64,000 nt of DNA. Origin: DAITAZ01 sp036824045 (lineage in GTDB: Bacteria; Pseudomonadota; Gammaproteobacteria; Burkholderiales; Rhodocyclaceae). The stretch's first letter is position 1. Each line of letters starts with the position of its first letter. The stretch lies in assembly GCA_036824045.1 (NCBI GenBank), contig DAITAZ010000004.1, forward strand, positions 62,001 through 126,000, given 5' to 3'. The position numbers and the translations under genes are program-made. Below, piece by piece: positions 27,014-35,780 of the stretch. The notes beneath the pieces are model-generated. The model did not search any database. It had not been told where the DNA came from and saw only the letters and a program-made list of their open reading frames with translations.

Positions 27014-27051
27014 AAAACCTGAAAAAATTGGCGTTTTGCCTTTCAGGTTTT
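27014..27051 (+). terminator. Perfect 11-base inverted repeat between the epimerase gene and rmlB
   Basis: AAAACCTGAAA (27014-27024) and TTTCAGGTTTT (27041-27051) are perfectly complementary; the 16-base interval includes GGC-gtttt-GCC, which can extend the stem past a small bulge. The 3' arm ends in four T, as in an intrinsic terminator for the upstream epimerase gene, but it also ends only 7 bases before the rmlB ATG and covers the ribosome-binding region, so it could instead affect rmlB translation. Confidence 0.6.
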
Positions 27052-27058
27052 GCTTCCC

Positions 27059-28114
27059 ATGATCCTCGTCACCGGAGGCGCCGGTTTCATCGGCGCCAAT
27101 TTCGTTCTGGATTGGCTGCGTCAGTGCGATGAGCCGGTCCTCAATCTGGACAAGCTTACCTACGCAGGCAATCTGGAAAACCTGCGCGCGCTGGAGGGCG
27201 AAGCCCGCCATCTGTTCATCCAGGGCGATATCTGCGATCAGGGCTTGGTTGAGCGGTTGCTGGCCGAGCACCGCCCCCGGGCCATCCTGCATTTCGCCGC
27301 CGAAAGCCACGTGGATCGTTCCATCCACGGTCCCGGCGACTTCATTCATACCAACATCAATGGCACCTTTAGCCTGCTCGAGGCGGCGAGGGGCTACTGG
27401 AACGCGCTGGAGGGAGGGGAGAAAGCGGCCTTCCGTTTCCTGCATGTGTCGACGGATGAGGTTTATGGCTCCCTCGGTCCGAGTGATCCCGCCTTCTCCG
27501 AGACCACGCCCTATCAGCCCAACAGCCCCTATTCGGCCAGCAAGGCAGCCTCCGATCACCTGGTTCGCGCCTATCACCACACTTATGGGCTGCCGACGCT
27601 CACGACCAATTGCTCCAACAACTACGGGCCTTTCCAGTTTCCGGAGAAGCTCATCCCGTTGATGATCGCCAACGCCCTGGCGGGGAAAAACCTGCCCATC
27701 TACGGCGATGGGCTGAACGTGCGGGATTGGCTCTATGTGGGCGATCACTGTGCGGCCATACGCAGGGTGCTGGAGGCTGGCCGTCTGGGCGAGACCTACA
27801 ACGTGGGCGGTTGGAATGAGAAGCCCAATCTGGAGATCGTGCACACCCTGTGCGCCCTGCTGGATGAGCAGCGCCCTGATCCGGTCGGGCCTTACCTTCG
27901 GTTGATCGCCTACGTCAAGGATCGTCCCGGGCATGATCGACGCTACGCCATTGATGCACGCAAGATCGAAAGCGAACTGGGCTGGCGTCCGGCGGAAACC
28001 TTTGAAACCGGTATCCGCAAGACCGTGACCTGGTATCTGGCCAATCAGGCGTGGGTGGCCAATGTGCAAAGTGGCGCCTACCGGGATTGGATGAGCAAGC
28101 AGTATGGCCGCTAG
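27059..28114 (+). CDS. rmlB: dTDP-glucose 4,6-dehydratase
   Basis: A 351-residue enzyme converting dTDP-glucose to dTDP-4-keto-6-deoxyglucose, the branch point to dTDP-rhamnose and to dTDP amino sugars. Seen: [10 protein letters not shown] (6-15), [13 protein letters not shown], the dehydratase signature STDEVYG (Asp133-Glu134), catalytic Tyr158/Lys162 in YSASK, and [17 protein letters not shown] at 27059 is preferred over the TTG at 27050; neither has a clear Shine-Dalgarno sequence, and a hairpin covers that region. It overlaps rmlD by 11 bases. Confidence 0.96.
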   Translation: MILVTGGAGFIGANFVLDWLRQCDEPVLNLDKLTYAGNLENLRALEGEARHLFIQGDICDQGLVERLLAEHRPRAILHFAAESHVDRSIHGPGDFIHTNINGTFSLLEAARGYWNALEGGEKAAFRFLHVSTDEVYGSLGPSDPAFSETTPYQPNSPYSASKAASDHLVRAYHHTYGLPTLTTNCSNNYGPFQFPEKLIPLMIANALAGKNLPIYGDGLNVRDWLYVGDHCAAIRRVLEAGRLGETYNVGGWNEKPNLEIVHTLCALLDEQRPDPVGPYLRLIAYVKDRPGHDRRYAIDARKIESELGWRPAETFETGIRKTVTWYLANQAWVANVQSGAYRDWMSKQYGR

Positions 28115-29003
28115 GATTCTGCTGCTGGGCAAGGATGGTCAGGTTGGCTGGGAGTTGCAGCGGGCGTTGGCACCCCTGGGCGCAGTTTTTGCCTGCGGGA
28201 GGCGCGAGGTGGACTTCGAACAGCCAGGCGCCTTGGCGGCGCGGGTGGCTGAAGTGCAGCCGACCGTGATCGTGAATGCCGCTGCCTACACTGCTGTGGA
28301 CAAGGCTGAAACCGACGTGGAGCGGGCTGGTCGGATCAATGGTGCCGCGGTGGCCGAACTGGCGCAGGCCGCAGCCCGCCAGGGGGCCTGGCTGGTGCAC
28401 TATTCGACGGATTACGTTTTTGACGGTCGTGGTAGCCGCCCATGGAAGGAGGACGATCCAGTTCATCCGCTTTCCGTTTATGGCCGAACCAAACTGGAAG
28501 GGGAAGAGGCGATCCGCTCCGCAGGAGGGCGGCACTTCATCTTCCGTACCAGTTGGGTGTTCGCCGAGCGCGGCGGCAACTTCGCACGCACCATGCTGCG
28601 ACTGGCTGGAGAAAGGGAGCAGCTTTCCGTGATCGCCGATCAGTTCGGCGCACCCACTTGTGCGGCGCTGATCGCCGATGTGACTGCGCTGGCGTTGTAC
28701 CGGCTCGCGCTGGATCACACCCTGGCGGCGGGAGCGAGCGGCACCTATCATCTGGCTGCGTCGGGGGAAACGAGCTGGCACGGGTATGCTCAGTATTTGG
28801 TGGCGCAGGCCCTCGAGTCCGGGGCGTCTCTCAAGGCAAGCCCCGATTCCATCGCCGCAATTCCGACCGAGGCCTATCCCCTTCCCGCGCGCCGTCCGGC
28901 CAATTCCCGCCTCGATACCGGCAAGCTCGAACGCACCTTCGGGATCGTGATGCCCGCGTGGCAGCATCATGTGCAGCGGGTTGTGCGTGGGTGGGTGGGA
29001 TAG
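28104..29003 (+). CDS. rmlD: dTDP-4-dehydrorhamnose reductase
   Basis: A 299-residue NAD(P)H-dependent reductase, the last step of dTDP-L-rhamnose synthesis. Seen: [13 protein letters not shown] (6-18), [13 protein letters not shown] (57-69), STDYVFDG and catalytic Tyr126/Lys130 in YGRTK. The start overlaps the rmlB end by 11 bases, indicating cotranscription. A 9-base inverted repeat lies between it and rmlA. Confidence 0.95.
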   Translation: MAARILLLGKDGQVGWELQRALAPLGAVFACGRREVDFEQPGALAARVAEVQPTVIVNAAAYTAVDKAETDVERAGRINGAAVAELAQAAARQGAWLVHYSTDYVFDGRGSRPWKEDDPVHPLSVYGRTKLEGEEAIRSAGGRHFIFRTSWVFAERGGNFARTMLRLAGEREQLSVIADQFGAPTCAALIADVTALALYRLALDHTLAAGASGTYHLAASGETSWHGYAQYLVAQALESGASLKASPDSIAAIPTEAYPLPARRPANSRLDTGKLERTFGIVMPAWQHHVQRVVRGWVG

Positions 29004-29031
29004 TCGGTGCGGCGGCCGTTCGACGAAAGGT

Positions 29032-29077
29032 GGGGCAGCCGTGGCATCGCGCGTGTCAACGGGCGTCTGGCTGCCCC
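29032..29077 (+). repeat. 9-base inverted repeat between rmlD and rmlA
   Basis: GGGGCAGCC (29032-29040) and GGCTGCCCC (29069-29077) are perfectly complementary with a 28-base interval. No T run follows, so it is not a standard terminator. It lies in the 139-base gap between rmlD and rmlA and may form an RNA structure that separates expression of the two halves of the rml operon. Function unproven. Confidence 0.45.
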
Positions 29078-29142
29078 CCGCTGGCTGTCCCTTCACTGAT
29101 TATTTCGACGCCTTCTTTTCTCAAGCTCCATACCGATTCGCC

Positions 29143-30024
29143 ATGACCCGCAAAGGCATCATCCTCGCCGGAGGTTCCGGCACCCGGCTCTACCCCGTGA
29201 CCCAGGTTGTTTCCAAGCAACTGCTGCCGGTCTACGACAAGCCGATGATCTACTACCCGCTCAGCACCCTCATGCTGGCGGGCATTCGCGACATCCTCGT
29301 CATCTCCACGCCCCAGGACACCCCCCGCTTCGAGCAACTGCTCGGGGACGGGAGCCGCTGGGGCTTGAACATGGAGTATGCGGTCCAGCCCTCCCCGGAC
29401 GGCCTGGCCCAAGCCTTCATCATCGGCGAGCGTTTTATTGGCGATCATCCCTCGGCGCTGGTGCTTGGGGACAACATTTATCATGGGCATGATCTTGCTG
29501 TGGCGCTTGGGCGGGCCGCCGCCCGGAAAGATGGCGCCACGGTTTTCGCTTATCCGGTGCAGGATCCTGAGCGCTATGGCGTGGTGGAGTTCGACCAGGC
29601 CGGCCATGCAGTGAGCCTCGAGGAAAAGCCCGCCAGGCCCAAGAGCCGCTACGCTGTCACCGGGCTCTATTTCTATGATCAGCAGGTGGTGGAAATTGCC
29701 AAAAGTCTCAAACCTTCGCCAAGGGGCGAGCTGGAGATCACCGACGTCAACAAGCGCTATCTGGAGCTCGGGCAGCTCGACGTTTCCGTGATGGGGCGGG
29801 GCTACGCCTGGCTGGATACCGGAACCCACGAATCCTTGATCGAGGCCAGCCTGTTCATCCAGACCATCGAGAAACGTCAGGGCCTTAAAGTTGCCTGCCC
29901 CGAGGAAATCGCATGGCGCGCAGGCTGGATCGGCGCCGATCACCTGCGAACCCTGGCGGAGCCCCTCGCCAAGAACGGCTACGGCCAATATTTGCTGCGT
30001 TTGCTGGAAGACAGGGTCTTCTAG
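29143..30024 (+). CDS. rmlA: Glucose-1-phosphate thymidylyltransferase
   Basis: A 293-residue nucleotidyltransferase that joins glucose-1-phosphate and dTTP to dTDP-glucose, the first step of the rml pathway. Seen: [15 protein letters not shown] (4-18), [28 protein letters not shown] and EKPARPKS. RmlA is normally feedback-inhibited by dTDP-rhamnose. The ATG at 29143 begins the conserved N-terminus; the frame is open upstream to 28969 without coding character. Confidence 0.97.
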   Translation: MTRKGIILAGGSGTRLYPVTQVVSKQLLPVYDKPMIYYPLSTLMLAGIRDILVISTPQDTPRFEQLLGDGSRWGLNMEYAVQPSPDGLAQAFIIGERFIGDHPSALVLGDNIYHGHDLAVALGRAAARKDGATVFAYPVQDPERYGVVEFDQAGHAVSLEEKPARPKSRYAVTGLYFYDQQVVEIAKSLKPSPRGELEITDVNKRYLELGQLDVSVMGRGYAWLDTGTHESLIEASLFIQTIEKRQGLKVACPEEIAWRAGWIGADHLRTLAEPLAKNGYGQYLLRLLEDRVF

Positions 30025-30029
30025 CCTTT

Positions 30030-30048
30030 GCGGCGTATAATCCGCCGC
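30030..30048 (+). promoter_or_regulatory. Consensus -10 inside a perfect inverted repeat, upstream of rmlC
   Basis: TATAAT (30036-30041) matches the consensus and is framed by GCGGCG (30030-30035) and CGCCGC (30043-30048). It lies six bases after the rmlA stop and 111 bases before rmlC, which suggests a separate promoter for rmlC and the genes after it. The -35 region is weak. A small hairpin, GCCGG (30070-30074) with CCGGC (30082-30086) and TTT, lies in the presumed leader. Confidence 0.45.
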
Positions 30049-30152
30049 TTCCCATTCGTTTCCGTCCAGGCCGGTATTTTGCCGGCTTTGTACATTGTTT
30101 GCGGCGTTGTGCCGGTGGTCCCTGGACCGCTTTCGCCCGTGGGCTCCCCTTC

Positions 30153-30698
30153 ATGAAAGTCTTCGCGACCGACCTGCCAGAAGTCTTGATCCTCGAACCC
30201 AAAGTGTTTGGCGACGAGCGCGGCTTTTTCGCCGAAACGTTCAACCGCAAGCAGTTTCTTGCGCTGACCGGTATCGATGCCGATTTTGTGCAGGACAATC
30301 ATTCCCGGTCAGCCCGCGGCGTGCTGCGGGGCCTGCACTACCAAGTGCGCCAGCCTCAAGGAAAACTGGTGCGGTGCTCGCGGGGTGCAGTGTTCGACGT
30401 GGCGGTGGATGTGCGCCGTTCATCGCCCAACTTTGGCAAGTGGGTTGGGGTGGAGCTTTCGGAATCCAATCACCGCCAGATGTGGGTGCCGGCAGGGTTT
30501 GCCCACGGTTTCCTGGTCCTCTCGGATTTCGCTGACTTCCAGTACAAGGTCACCGATTACTGGGCACCGGAATGGGAGCGCGCCATACGCTGGTCGGATC
30601 CCGCTCTCGCCGTTGCGTGGCCGCTTGCGCAGGAGCCCCTGGTTTCCGCCAAAGACGCCGCAGCGCCGCTGTTGGCCGAGGCGGAAATTTACCCCTGA
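30153..30698 (+). CDS. rmlC: dTDP-4-dehydrorhamnose 3,5-epimerase
   Basis: A 181-residue cupin that epimerises C3 and C5 of dTDP-4-keto-6-deoxyglucose, the third rml step. Seen: EPKVFGDERGFFAETF (15-30), FVQDNHSRSARGVLRGLHYQ with catalytic His62, and the cupin strands KLVRCSRGAVFDVAVDVR and WVPAGFAHGFLVLS. The ATG at 30153 starts the conserved sequence; the frame extends upstream over the promoter region but is not coding. Normal length. Confidence 0.96.
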   Translation: MKVFATDLPEVLILEPKVFGDERGFFAETFNRKQFLALTGIDADFVQDNHSRSARGVLRGLHYQVRQPQGKLVRCSRGAVFDVAVDVRRSSPNFGKWVGVELSESNHRQMWVPAGFAHGFLVLSDFADFQYKVTDYWAPEWERAIRWSDPALAVAWPLAQEPLVSAKDAAAPLLAEAEIYP

Positions 30699-30725
30699 AC
30701 TTGTGTCCGCGGCGATTTTGAGAAC

Positions 30726-31739
30726 ATGAGAAATGTCCTGGTAACAGGCGGGGCTGGCTACATTGGCTCCCACACCTGCGTTGAATTGTTGAATGCCGGT
30801 TTTGGCGTGATCGTCTACGACAACTTCTCCAACAGTAACCCCGAGAGCATTGCTCGCGTCACGCGCATCACCGGCCGCCAGCCAGTCTTGATCGAAGGGG
30901 ATATACGCGACGCTGCGCTGCTCGAGCGGACCCTGCGCCAGCATGACTGTCAGGCAGTCATCCACTTTGCAGGCCTCAAAGCCGTGGGCGAATCGGTGGA
31001 GCAACCGCTGGAGTACTACGACAACAACGTGGGCGGCACCGTTGCACTGCTGCAGGCCATGGCGGCCGCGAATGTGCGCAGCCTCGTATTCAGCTCCTCC
31101 GCCACCGTTTATGGCGAGCCCCAGCGCTTGCCGCTGACAGAGGATCATCCCCTCTCCGCCACCAATCCCTATGGTCGCACCAAGCTGATGGTCGAAGAGA
31201 TCCTGGGGGATCTTTACCGTAGCGACAGCTCCTGGCGTATTGCCATCCTGCGCTACTTCAACCCGGTGGGTGCTCACGAGAGCGGCCTGATTGGCGAGGA
31301 CCCGAAGGGCATCCCGAACAACCTCATGCCCTTCGTCGCGCAAGTGGCGGTCGGTCGGCTGGAGCATCTCAACGTCTTGGGGAACGATTACCCCACGCCA
31401 GATGGTACTGGCGTGAGGGACTACATCCATGTGGTCGATCTGGCGGAGGGGCATTTGTGTGCCCTGCGCAAATTGACGGAATCGCAATTGCTGGTTGCCA
31501 ATCTCGGGACAGGGCGCGGCTACAGTGTGCTGGACGTGGTCGCTGCATTTGAACGCGCCAGTGGGCGAAGGATCAAGACCGTGTTCAAACCCCGCCGAGA
31601 GGGCGACGTGGCAGCTTGCTATGCCGATCCGGCCCATGCCTTTGCGGTACTGGACTGGCGCGCCCGGCGGGAGATGGACGAAATGTGTCGCGACCACTGG
31701 CGCTGGCAGGAAAACAATCCCGTTGGTTACGGTCATTAA
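30726..31739 (+). CDS. galE: UDP-glucose 4-epimerase
   Basis: A 337-residue epimerase interconverting UDP-glucose and UDP-galactose. Seen: VTGGAGYIGSHTCVELL (6-22), FAGLKAVGESV (81-91), the serine run SSSATVYGEP and catalytic Tyr149/Lys153 in YGRTK, then RYFNPVGAHESG and a C-terminal substrate domain ending CRDHWRWQENNP. All match GalE closely. It sits between rmlC and the ABC exporter and presumably supplies UDP-Gal, or UDP-GalNAc if the substrate range is broad. Confidence 0.96.
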   Translation: MRNVLVTGGAGYIGSHTCVELLNAGFGVIVYDNFSNSNPESIARVTRITGRQPVLIEGDIRDAALLERTLRQHDCQAVIHFAGLKAVGESVEQPLEYYDNNVGGTVALLQAMAAANVRSLVFSSSATVYGEPQRLPLTEDHPLSATNPYGRTKLMVEEILGDLYRSDSSWRIAILRYFNPVGAHESGLIGEDPKGIPNNLMPFVAQVAVGRLEHLNVLGNDYPTPDGTGVRDYIHVVDLAEGHLCALRKLTESQLLVANLGTGRGYSVLDVVAAFERASGRRIKTVFKPRREGDVAACYADPAHAFAVLDWRARREMDEMCRDHWRWQENNPVGYGH

Positions 31740-31760
31740 AGAAAGTAGCGAATTCAACGC

Positions 31761-32579
31761 ATGCAGGCACATTCGGTTTCGCCCCGGCAAATGGTTTTGT
31801 CCCTCTGGCAAAACCGCAGTTTGTTGCGGGCTTTGGTGAAGCGGGAGGTCATCGGGCGCTATCAAGGCTCGGTGATGGGGATATTGTGGTCGTTCTTCAA
31901 TCCCGTGTTTCTTCTGGCGGTCTATACGTTTGTATTCAGCGTCGTATTCAAGGCGCGGTGGAACGTGGGCAGTGATTCGAAGACGGAATTCGCGTTGGTT
32001 CTGTTCGCGGGCTTGTTGGTGTTCAATCTTTTTTCAGAGTGCCTGAACCGCGCTCCGGGATTGATTCTGGGTAATGCAAATTACGTGAAGCGGGTGGTTT
32101 TCCCTTTGGAGATACTTCCTTTCGTCTCCATGGGCGCGTCGCTCTTTCACATGTTGATCAGCCTGCTGGTCTGGTTTGTTTTCTACCTCATTTTCTTTGG
32201 TGTGCCTCACCTGACTGCCCTGTTGTTTCCGATTGTGATGCTGCCGCTCGTCGCCTTCACGCTTGGCATCTCTTGGATACTGTCTTCCCTGGGGGTGTAC
32301 CTGCGCGACATGGTTCAGCTTATCGGTATGGTCACCACGACGCTGATGTTCCTGTCGCCGGTGTTCTTCCCGGTGTCTGCCCTGCCCGTCGAGTACCAGG
32401 GCTGGCTGGAGATGAATCCGTTGACCCCTGCCATTGAGCAAGTTCGCGGCGTATTGATCTGGGGCACGCTTCCCTCCCTCCGGGTATTTGCGGTGCAGGG
32501 ACTGGTTTCGATGATCGTGGCGTGGATCGGTTTCGCCTGGTTCCAGAAGACGCGGGAAGGGTTTGCGGATGTCGTCTGA
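31761..32579 (+). CDS. wzm: Polysaccharide ABC transporter permease (Wzm)
   Basis: A 272-residue ABC-2 type permease with about six transmembrane helices, for example LWSFFNPVFLLAVYTFVFS (about 39-57). It forms the channel that moves lipid-linked O-polysaccharide across the inner membrane. Seen: the amphipathic N-terminal REVIGRYQGSVMGILW typical of Wzm/KpsM, and the late VFFPVSALPVEYQGWLEMNPLTPAIEQVRG. The start could also be the ATG at 31791. It overlaps wzt by 11 bases, as expected for a permease/ATPase pair. Confidence 0.92.
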   Translation: MQAHSVSPRQMVLSLWQNRSLLRALVKREVIGRYQGSVMGILWSFFNPVFLLAVYTFVFSVVFKARWNVGSDSKTEFALVLFAGLLVFNLFSECLNRAPGLILGNANYVKRVVFPLEILPFVSMGASLFHMLISLLVWFVFYLIFFGVPHLTALLFPIVMLPLVAFTLGISWILSSLGVYLRDMVQLIGMVTTTLMFLSPVFFPVSALPVEYQGWLEMNPLTPAIEQVRGVLIWGTLPSLRVFAVQGLVSMIVAWIGFAWFQKTREGFADVV

Positions 32580-33924
32580 CGAGTTGGCGATCAGCGTCAA
32601 AGGGCTCTCAAAGTGCTACGAGATCTACGAGCGTCCCCAGGATCGGCTCAAGGAGGTCGTCTGGTCACCGCTCAGGCGAGCAGTCGGGCTCGCCCCGCGT
32701 CCATATCACCGGGACTTCTGGGCGTTGAGGGATGTTTCCTTCGATGTACGCAAGGGAGAGACCGTCGGCATCATCGGTCACAACGGGTCAGGCAAATCGA
32801 CTCTGTTGCAGATGATCGCGGGTACGCTCGCGCCGACCAGTGGCTCGGTCGAGGTGCACGGGCGTGTGGCCGCGCTCCTGGAACTGGGCTCCGGTTTCAA
32901 TCCGGAATTCACCGGGCGGGAGAATGTGCGGCTCTATGGCCAGATCCTTGGTCTGCTACCCGATCAGGTGGACGCGAAATACGACCAGATTGTCGAGTTT
33001 TCGGAGATCGGCGACTTCATCGACCAGCCGCTCAAGACTTATTCCTCAGGCATGGCCATGCGTCTGGCGTTTTCGGTGGTCGCTCATGTCGACCCGGAAG
33101 TGCTGATCGTCGATGAGGCGCTGTCGGTCGGCGACGTCTTTTTTCAGGCTAAATGCATGGCCTTGATGCGCAAGCTCCTGGATACCGGCATGACCTTGCT
33201 GTTCGTCAGCCATGATTCGGGGTCGGTCAAGTCGTTATGTAGCCGCGCCGTGCTCCTCGACCACGGGAACATGCTCAAGGTTGGCGGGGCCGAGGAGGTG
33301 GTTGAGCAGTACTACTCCACTTTCGTTAGCCGCCGCCAACGCGTCAAAGGCAGCGAGAGTGCGGCTGATGGAGGGGGCGACTCCGGAGCCAGGTTGCAGA
33401 TTGGTGACGCATCTGCTCCCGAGGACAATGCCGAGTTTCTGGAGTGCGCAAAATTCCAGCGGCTGCAAAATGGCCAAGCCGAGTTCATCAACGTGCTGTT
33501 GCGGGACGACTCGGGCGGCCGCCTGCGGGAAGTGGATTTTGGTGAGCGCGTGACGCTACGGATGGTGATTCGCGTCCTGCAAGATACGCCTGTACTTGCC
33601 TTCGGTTATCACATCAGGGATCGGAACGGGATGGACCTGGCCTACTCCGATTCGGGGATCGAGAATGCGCACATCTATCAAGCGCGGGCAGGCGACGTCT
33701 ACGTGGCGGACTGGGCGTTGCGCATGCAATTTCGAGAAGGTGACTATTCAATAACGGCTGTCTGTGCCGTGCCCATCGACTTGGTTGCCGGGGTGGTGGA
33801 AACCTGCGACCACGTGCCTATCGCGCTACAGTTCAGGATGAACCGCGGGCACTTCCCTCTCTACGGCAGCATGCGACTCGATGCCGTGTTGTCCGTGCAG
33901 CGCCACAACCGCTTGGAGGGATGA
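32569..33924 (+). CDS. wzt: Polysaccharide ABC transporter ATPase with C-terminal glycan-recognition domain (Wzt)
   Basis: A 451-residue ATPase. Seen: Walker A GHNGSGKST (70-78), the Wzt/TagH-type LLELGSGFNPEFTGRENV, the signature YSSGMAMRL (about 159-167), Walker B VLIVDEALSVGD and switch His in SHDSGS. Residues about 255-300 form a charged/Gly linker and 300-451 a beta-rich C-terminal domain. In E. coli O8/O9a and related systems this domain binds the capped, non-reducing end of the finished O-polysaccharide. The ATG at 32569 is preceded by GGGAAGG with 8-base spacing; the stop overlaps the next gene by ATGA. Confidence 0.93.
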   Translation: MSSDELAISVKGLSKCYEIYERPQDRLKEVVWSPLRRAVGLAPRPYHRDFWALRDVSFDVRKGETVGIIGHNGSGKSTLLQMIAGTLAPTSGSVEVHGRVAALLELGSGFNPEFTGRENVRLYGQILGLLPDQVDAKYDQIVEFSEIGDFIDQPLKTYSSGMAMRLAFSVVAHVDPEVLIVDEALSVGDVFFQAKCMALMRKLLDTGMTLLFVSHDSGSVKSLCSRAVLLDHGNMLKVGGAEEVVEQYYSTFVSRRQRVKGSESAADGGGDSGARLQIGDASAPEDNAEFLECAKFQRLQNGQAEFINVLLRDDSGGRLREVDFGERVTLRMVIRVLQDTPVLAFGYHIRDRNGMDLAYSDSGIENAHIYQARAGDVYVADWALRMQFREGDYSITAVCAVPIDLVAGVVETCDHVPIALQFRMNRGHFPLYGSMRLDAVLSVQRHNRLEG

Positions 33925-34586
33925 TGGGTCAAGGCTTGGTTATCTATGGCGCAGGGGGATTTGGGCGCGAGGTGCTTCAGATCGTCAAGGACCTGAACCG
34001 AATCGCACCGACGTGGGATTGTCGTGGTTTCTTGGTAGACAGCGGATTCGTTGCAGAGCAGAGGGTGCATGGCTTGCCGGTGCTGGGCGATGCCGAGTGG
34101 TTGCGGAACCATGTGGATGTCCAGGTGATCGTTGCAGTGGGCAGTCCTGCTGCGCGACGCAGGATCACCCGACGCATCGCTGCCTATGGCAACCAGTTTG
34201 CCACGTTGATTCATCCGCGTGCCTGGATTGGCGATCATGTGGAAATCCCGGCGGGGTGCGTGATCTGTGCCGGGGCTCTGATCACCACGGATATTTTTCT
34301 TGGTGCGCATACTCACGTGAATATTGGCTCCACCATCGGGCACGATGCAAAAATCTCGGATTTTGTGACCATCAGCCCGGGGTGCAATGTATCTGGCGGC
34401 GTCCGCCTGGAAGAGGGTGTGGAGCTCGGTAGCGGCGCGGTGATTGTGCCGGGCGTTTCCGTGGGAGCCTGGTCGGTGATCGGTGCGAACGCGGTTGTGT
34501 CCAAGGACATTCCGCGAGATTGCACCGCGGTGGGCATGCCGGCGCGGCCCATCAAGTTTCGTCAGGCCAATTGGCAGGACGCTTAA
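33921..34586 (+). CDS. Sugar O/N-acetyltransferase, NeuD/PglD family
   Basis: A 221-residue acyltransferase: an N-terminal Rossmann-like half with VIYGAGGFGREVL (7-19) and a left-handed beta-helix of hexapeptide repeats (about 98-210). The His141-Asp142 pair in GSTIGHDAKI sits where PglD has its catalytic His. PglD-like enzymes N-acetylate UDP- or dTDP-4-amino-6-deoxy sugars. The following DegT-type aminotransferase would make such an amine, so dTDP-4-amino-sugar acetylation (VioB-like) is the best inference; O-acetylation is an alternative. It overlaps wzt by ATGA. Confidence 0.85.
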   Translation: MMGQGLVIYGAGGFGREVLQIVKDLNRIAPTWDCRGFLVDSGFVAEQRVHGLPVLGDAEWLRNHVDVQVIVAVGSPAARRRITRRIAAYGNQFATLIHPRAWIGDHVEIPAGCVICAGALITTDIFLGAHTHVNIGSTIGHDAKISDFVTISPGCNVSGGVRLEEGVELGSGAVIVPGVSVGAWSVIGANAVVSKDIPRDCTAVGMPARPIKFRQANWQDA

Positions 34587-34597
34587 AGGACTACTCC

Positions 34598-35740
34598 ATG
34601 CCTGCAATGCCGCGTGCGTTTGAGCAACCCTTGTATGTCACCAGGCCACTGGTTCCTCCCATGGCGGAATTTCAGCAGGAGTTGGCGGCGGTTTGGGAGT
34701 CTGGCTGGTTCGCCAATGGTGGAGCGTGCCATGCCAAGCTGGAGTCGGAACTGGGGCAGTACCTTGGCGCGCCTCACTTTTCCTTGTTCAACAACGGCAC
34801 CATCGCGTTGGTAACGGCCTGCCGGGCGTTGCGTTTGTCGGGCGAGGTCATCACGACGCCGTTCACCTTTCCGGCCACACCTCATGTGTTGTCCTGGAAC
34901 AATATCACCCCCGTATTTGCAGATATCGATGCCGTTTCATTGACCCTTGATCCCGCCTCGGTGGTGCCACTGATCACTGCGCGTACGACGGGCATCCTCG
35001 CAGTGCATGTGTATGGCGTGCCGTGCGATGTGGAGGGTCTGCAACGCGTGGCCGACGAGTATGGCCTGAAGGTGATCTATGACGGCGCCCATGCCTTCGG
35101 CACGACGATTGATGGAAAGCCGATCGCGCAGTTCGGTGACGCGACGATGTTCAGCTTTCACGCCACCAAGTTGTTCCATACGGCGGAAGGGGGCGGGCTT
35201 GCAGTTTCTGATCCCGCGTTGAAGCGGCGAATCGACCTGCTCAAGAACTTCGGGATCAAGAATGAAACCGAAGTGGCCATGCCCGGCATCAATGGAAAAA
35301 TGAACGAGGTCCAGGCCGCACTGGGTCTTGTGGTGCTTCGGCATATCGAGGCGGAGCGGGCTGCCCGGGCGGGCGTGGCAAATGTCTATGAGCAGCGCCT
35401 TGGCGGACTGCCTGGCGTCAGCGTTGTCCGCCAGCCTGCCAACGTTCGCAACAGCATGCAGTATTTCGTGATCAGGGTGGCCGAGAAGGAGGCCCCCCTG
35501 AGCCGTGACCAGCTCTACCATCGACTGCGCGAGTTCAACGTGTTTGCTCGCCGCTATTTTTATCCACTCTGCAGCGAATATAGTTGTTATCGCTCTGATC
35601 CTGGCGCCTCTCCGGTGAATCTGCCCCGGGCAACCCGCGCGGCTGCGGAAGTGCTGGCGCTGCCGTTTTTTGGCGGGCTGGGTAGCGATGGCGCTGCGCG
35701 GGTCTGTGAGATCGTCGAGTACCTGTTCGCCAACGGATAA
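34598..35740 (+). CDS. DegT/DnrJ/EryC1-family sugar-nucleotide aminotransferase
   Basis: A 380-residue PLP enzyme. Seen: the PLP lysine Lys191 in SFHATKLFHTAEGGG, Asp162 in YDGAHAFG, and the substrate loop PFTFPATPHVLSW (88-100). This subgroup transaminates 4-keto- or 3-keto-6-deoxy sugar nucleotides with glutamate. With rmlA/rmlB making dTDP-4-keto-6-deoxyglucose nearby and a PglD-like acetyltransferase just upstream, formation of dTDP-4-amino-4,6-dideoxyglucose, then its N-acetyl form, is plausible (VioA-like); other keto-sugars cannot be excluded. The frame opens at 34520 but the ATG at 34598 starts the conserved part. Confidence 0.9.
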   Translation: MPAMPRAFEQPLYVTRPLVPPMAEFQQELAAVWESGWFANGGACHAKLESELGQYLGAPHFSLFNNGTIALVTACRALRLSGEVITTPFTFPATPHVLSWNNITPVFADIDAVSLTLDPASVVPLITARTTGILAVHVYGVPCDVEGLQRVADEYGLKVIYDGAHAFGTTIDGKPIAQFGDATMFSFHATKLFHTAEGGGLAVSDPALKRRIDLLKNFGIKNETEVAMPGINGKMNEVQAALGLVVLRHIEAERAARAGVANVYEQRLGGLPGVSVVRQPANVRNSMQYFVIRVAEKEAPLSRDQLYHRLREFNVFARRYFYPLCSEYSCYRSDPGASPVNLPRATRAAAEVLALPFFGGLGSDGAARVCEIVEYLFANG

Positions 35741-35780
35741 TTCGCCCGCCCGCTGCGGCGTTGAGCGCAGCGCATTCTGA

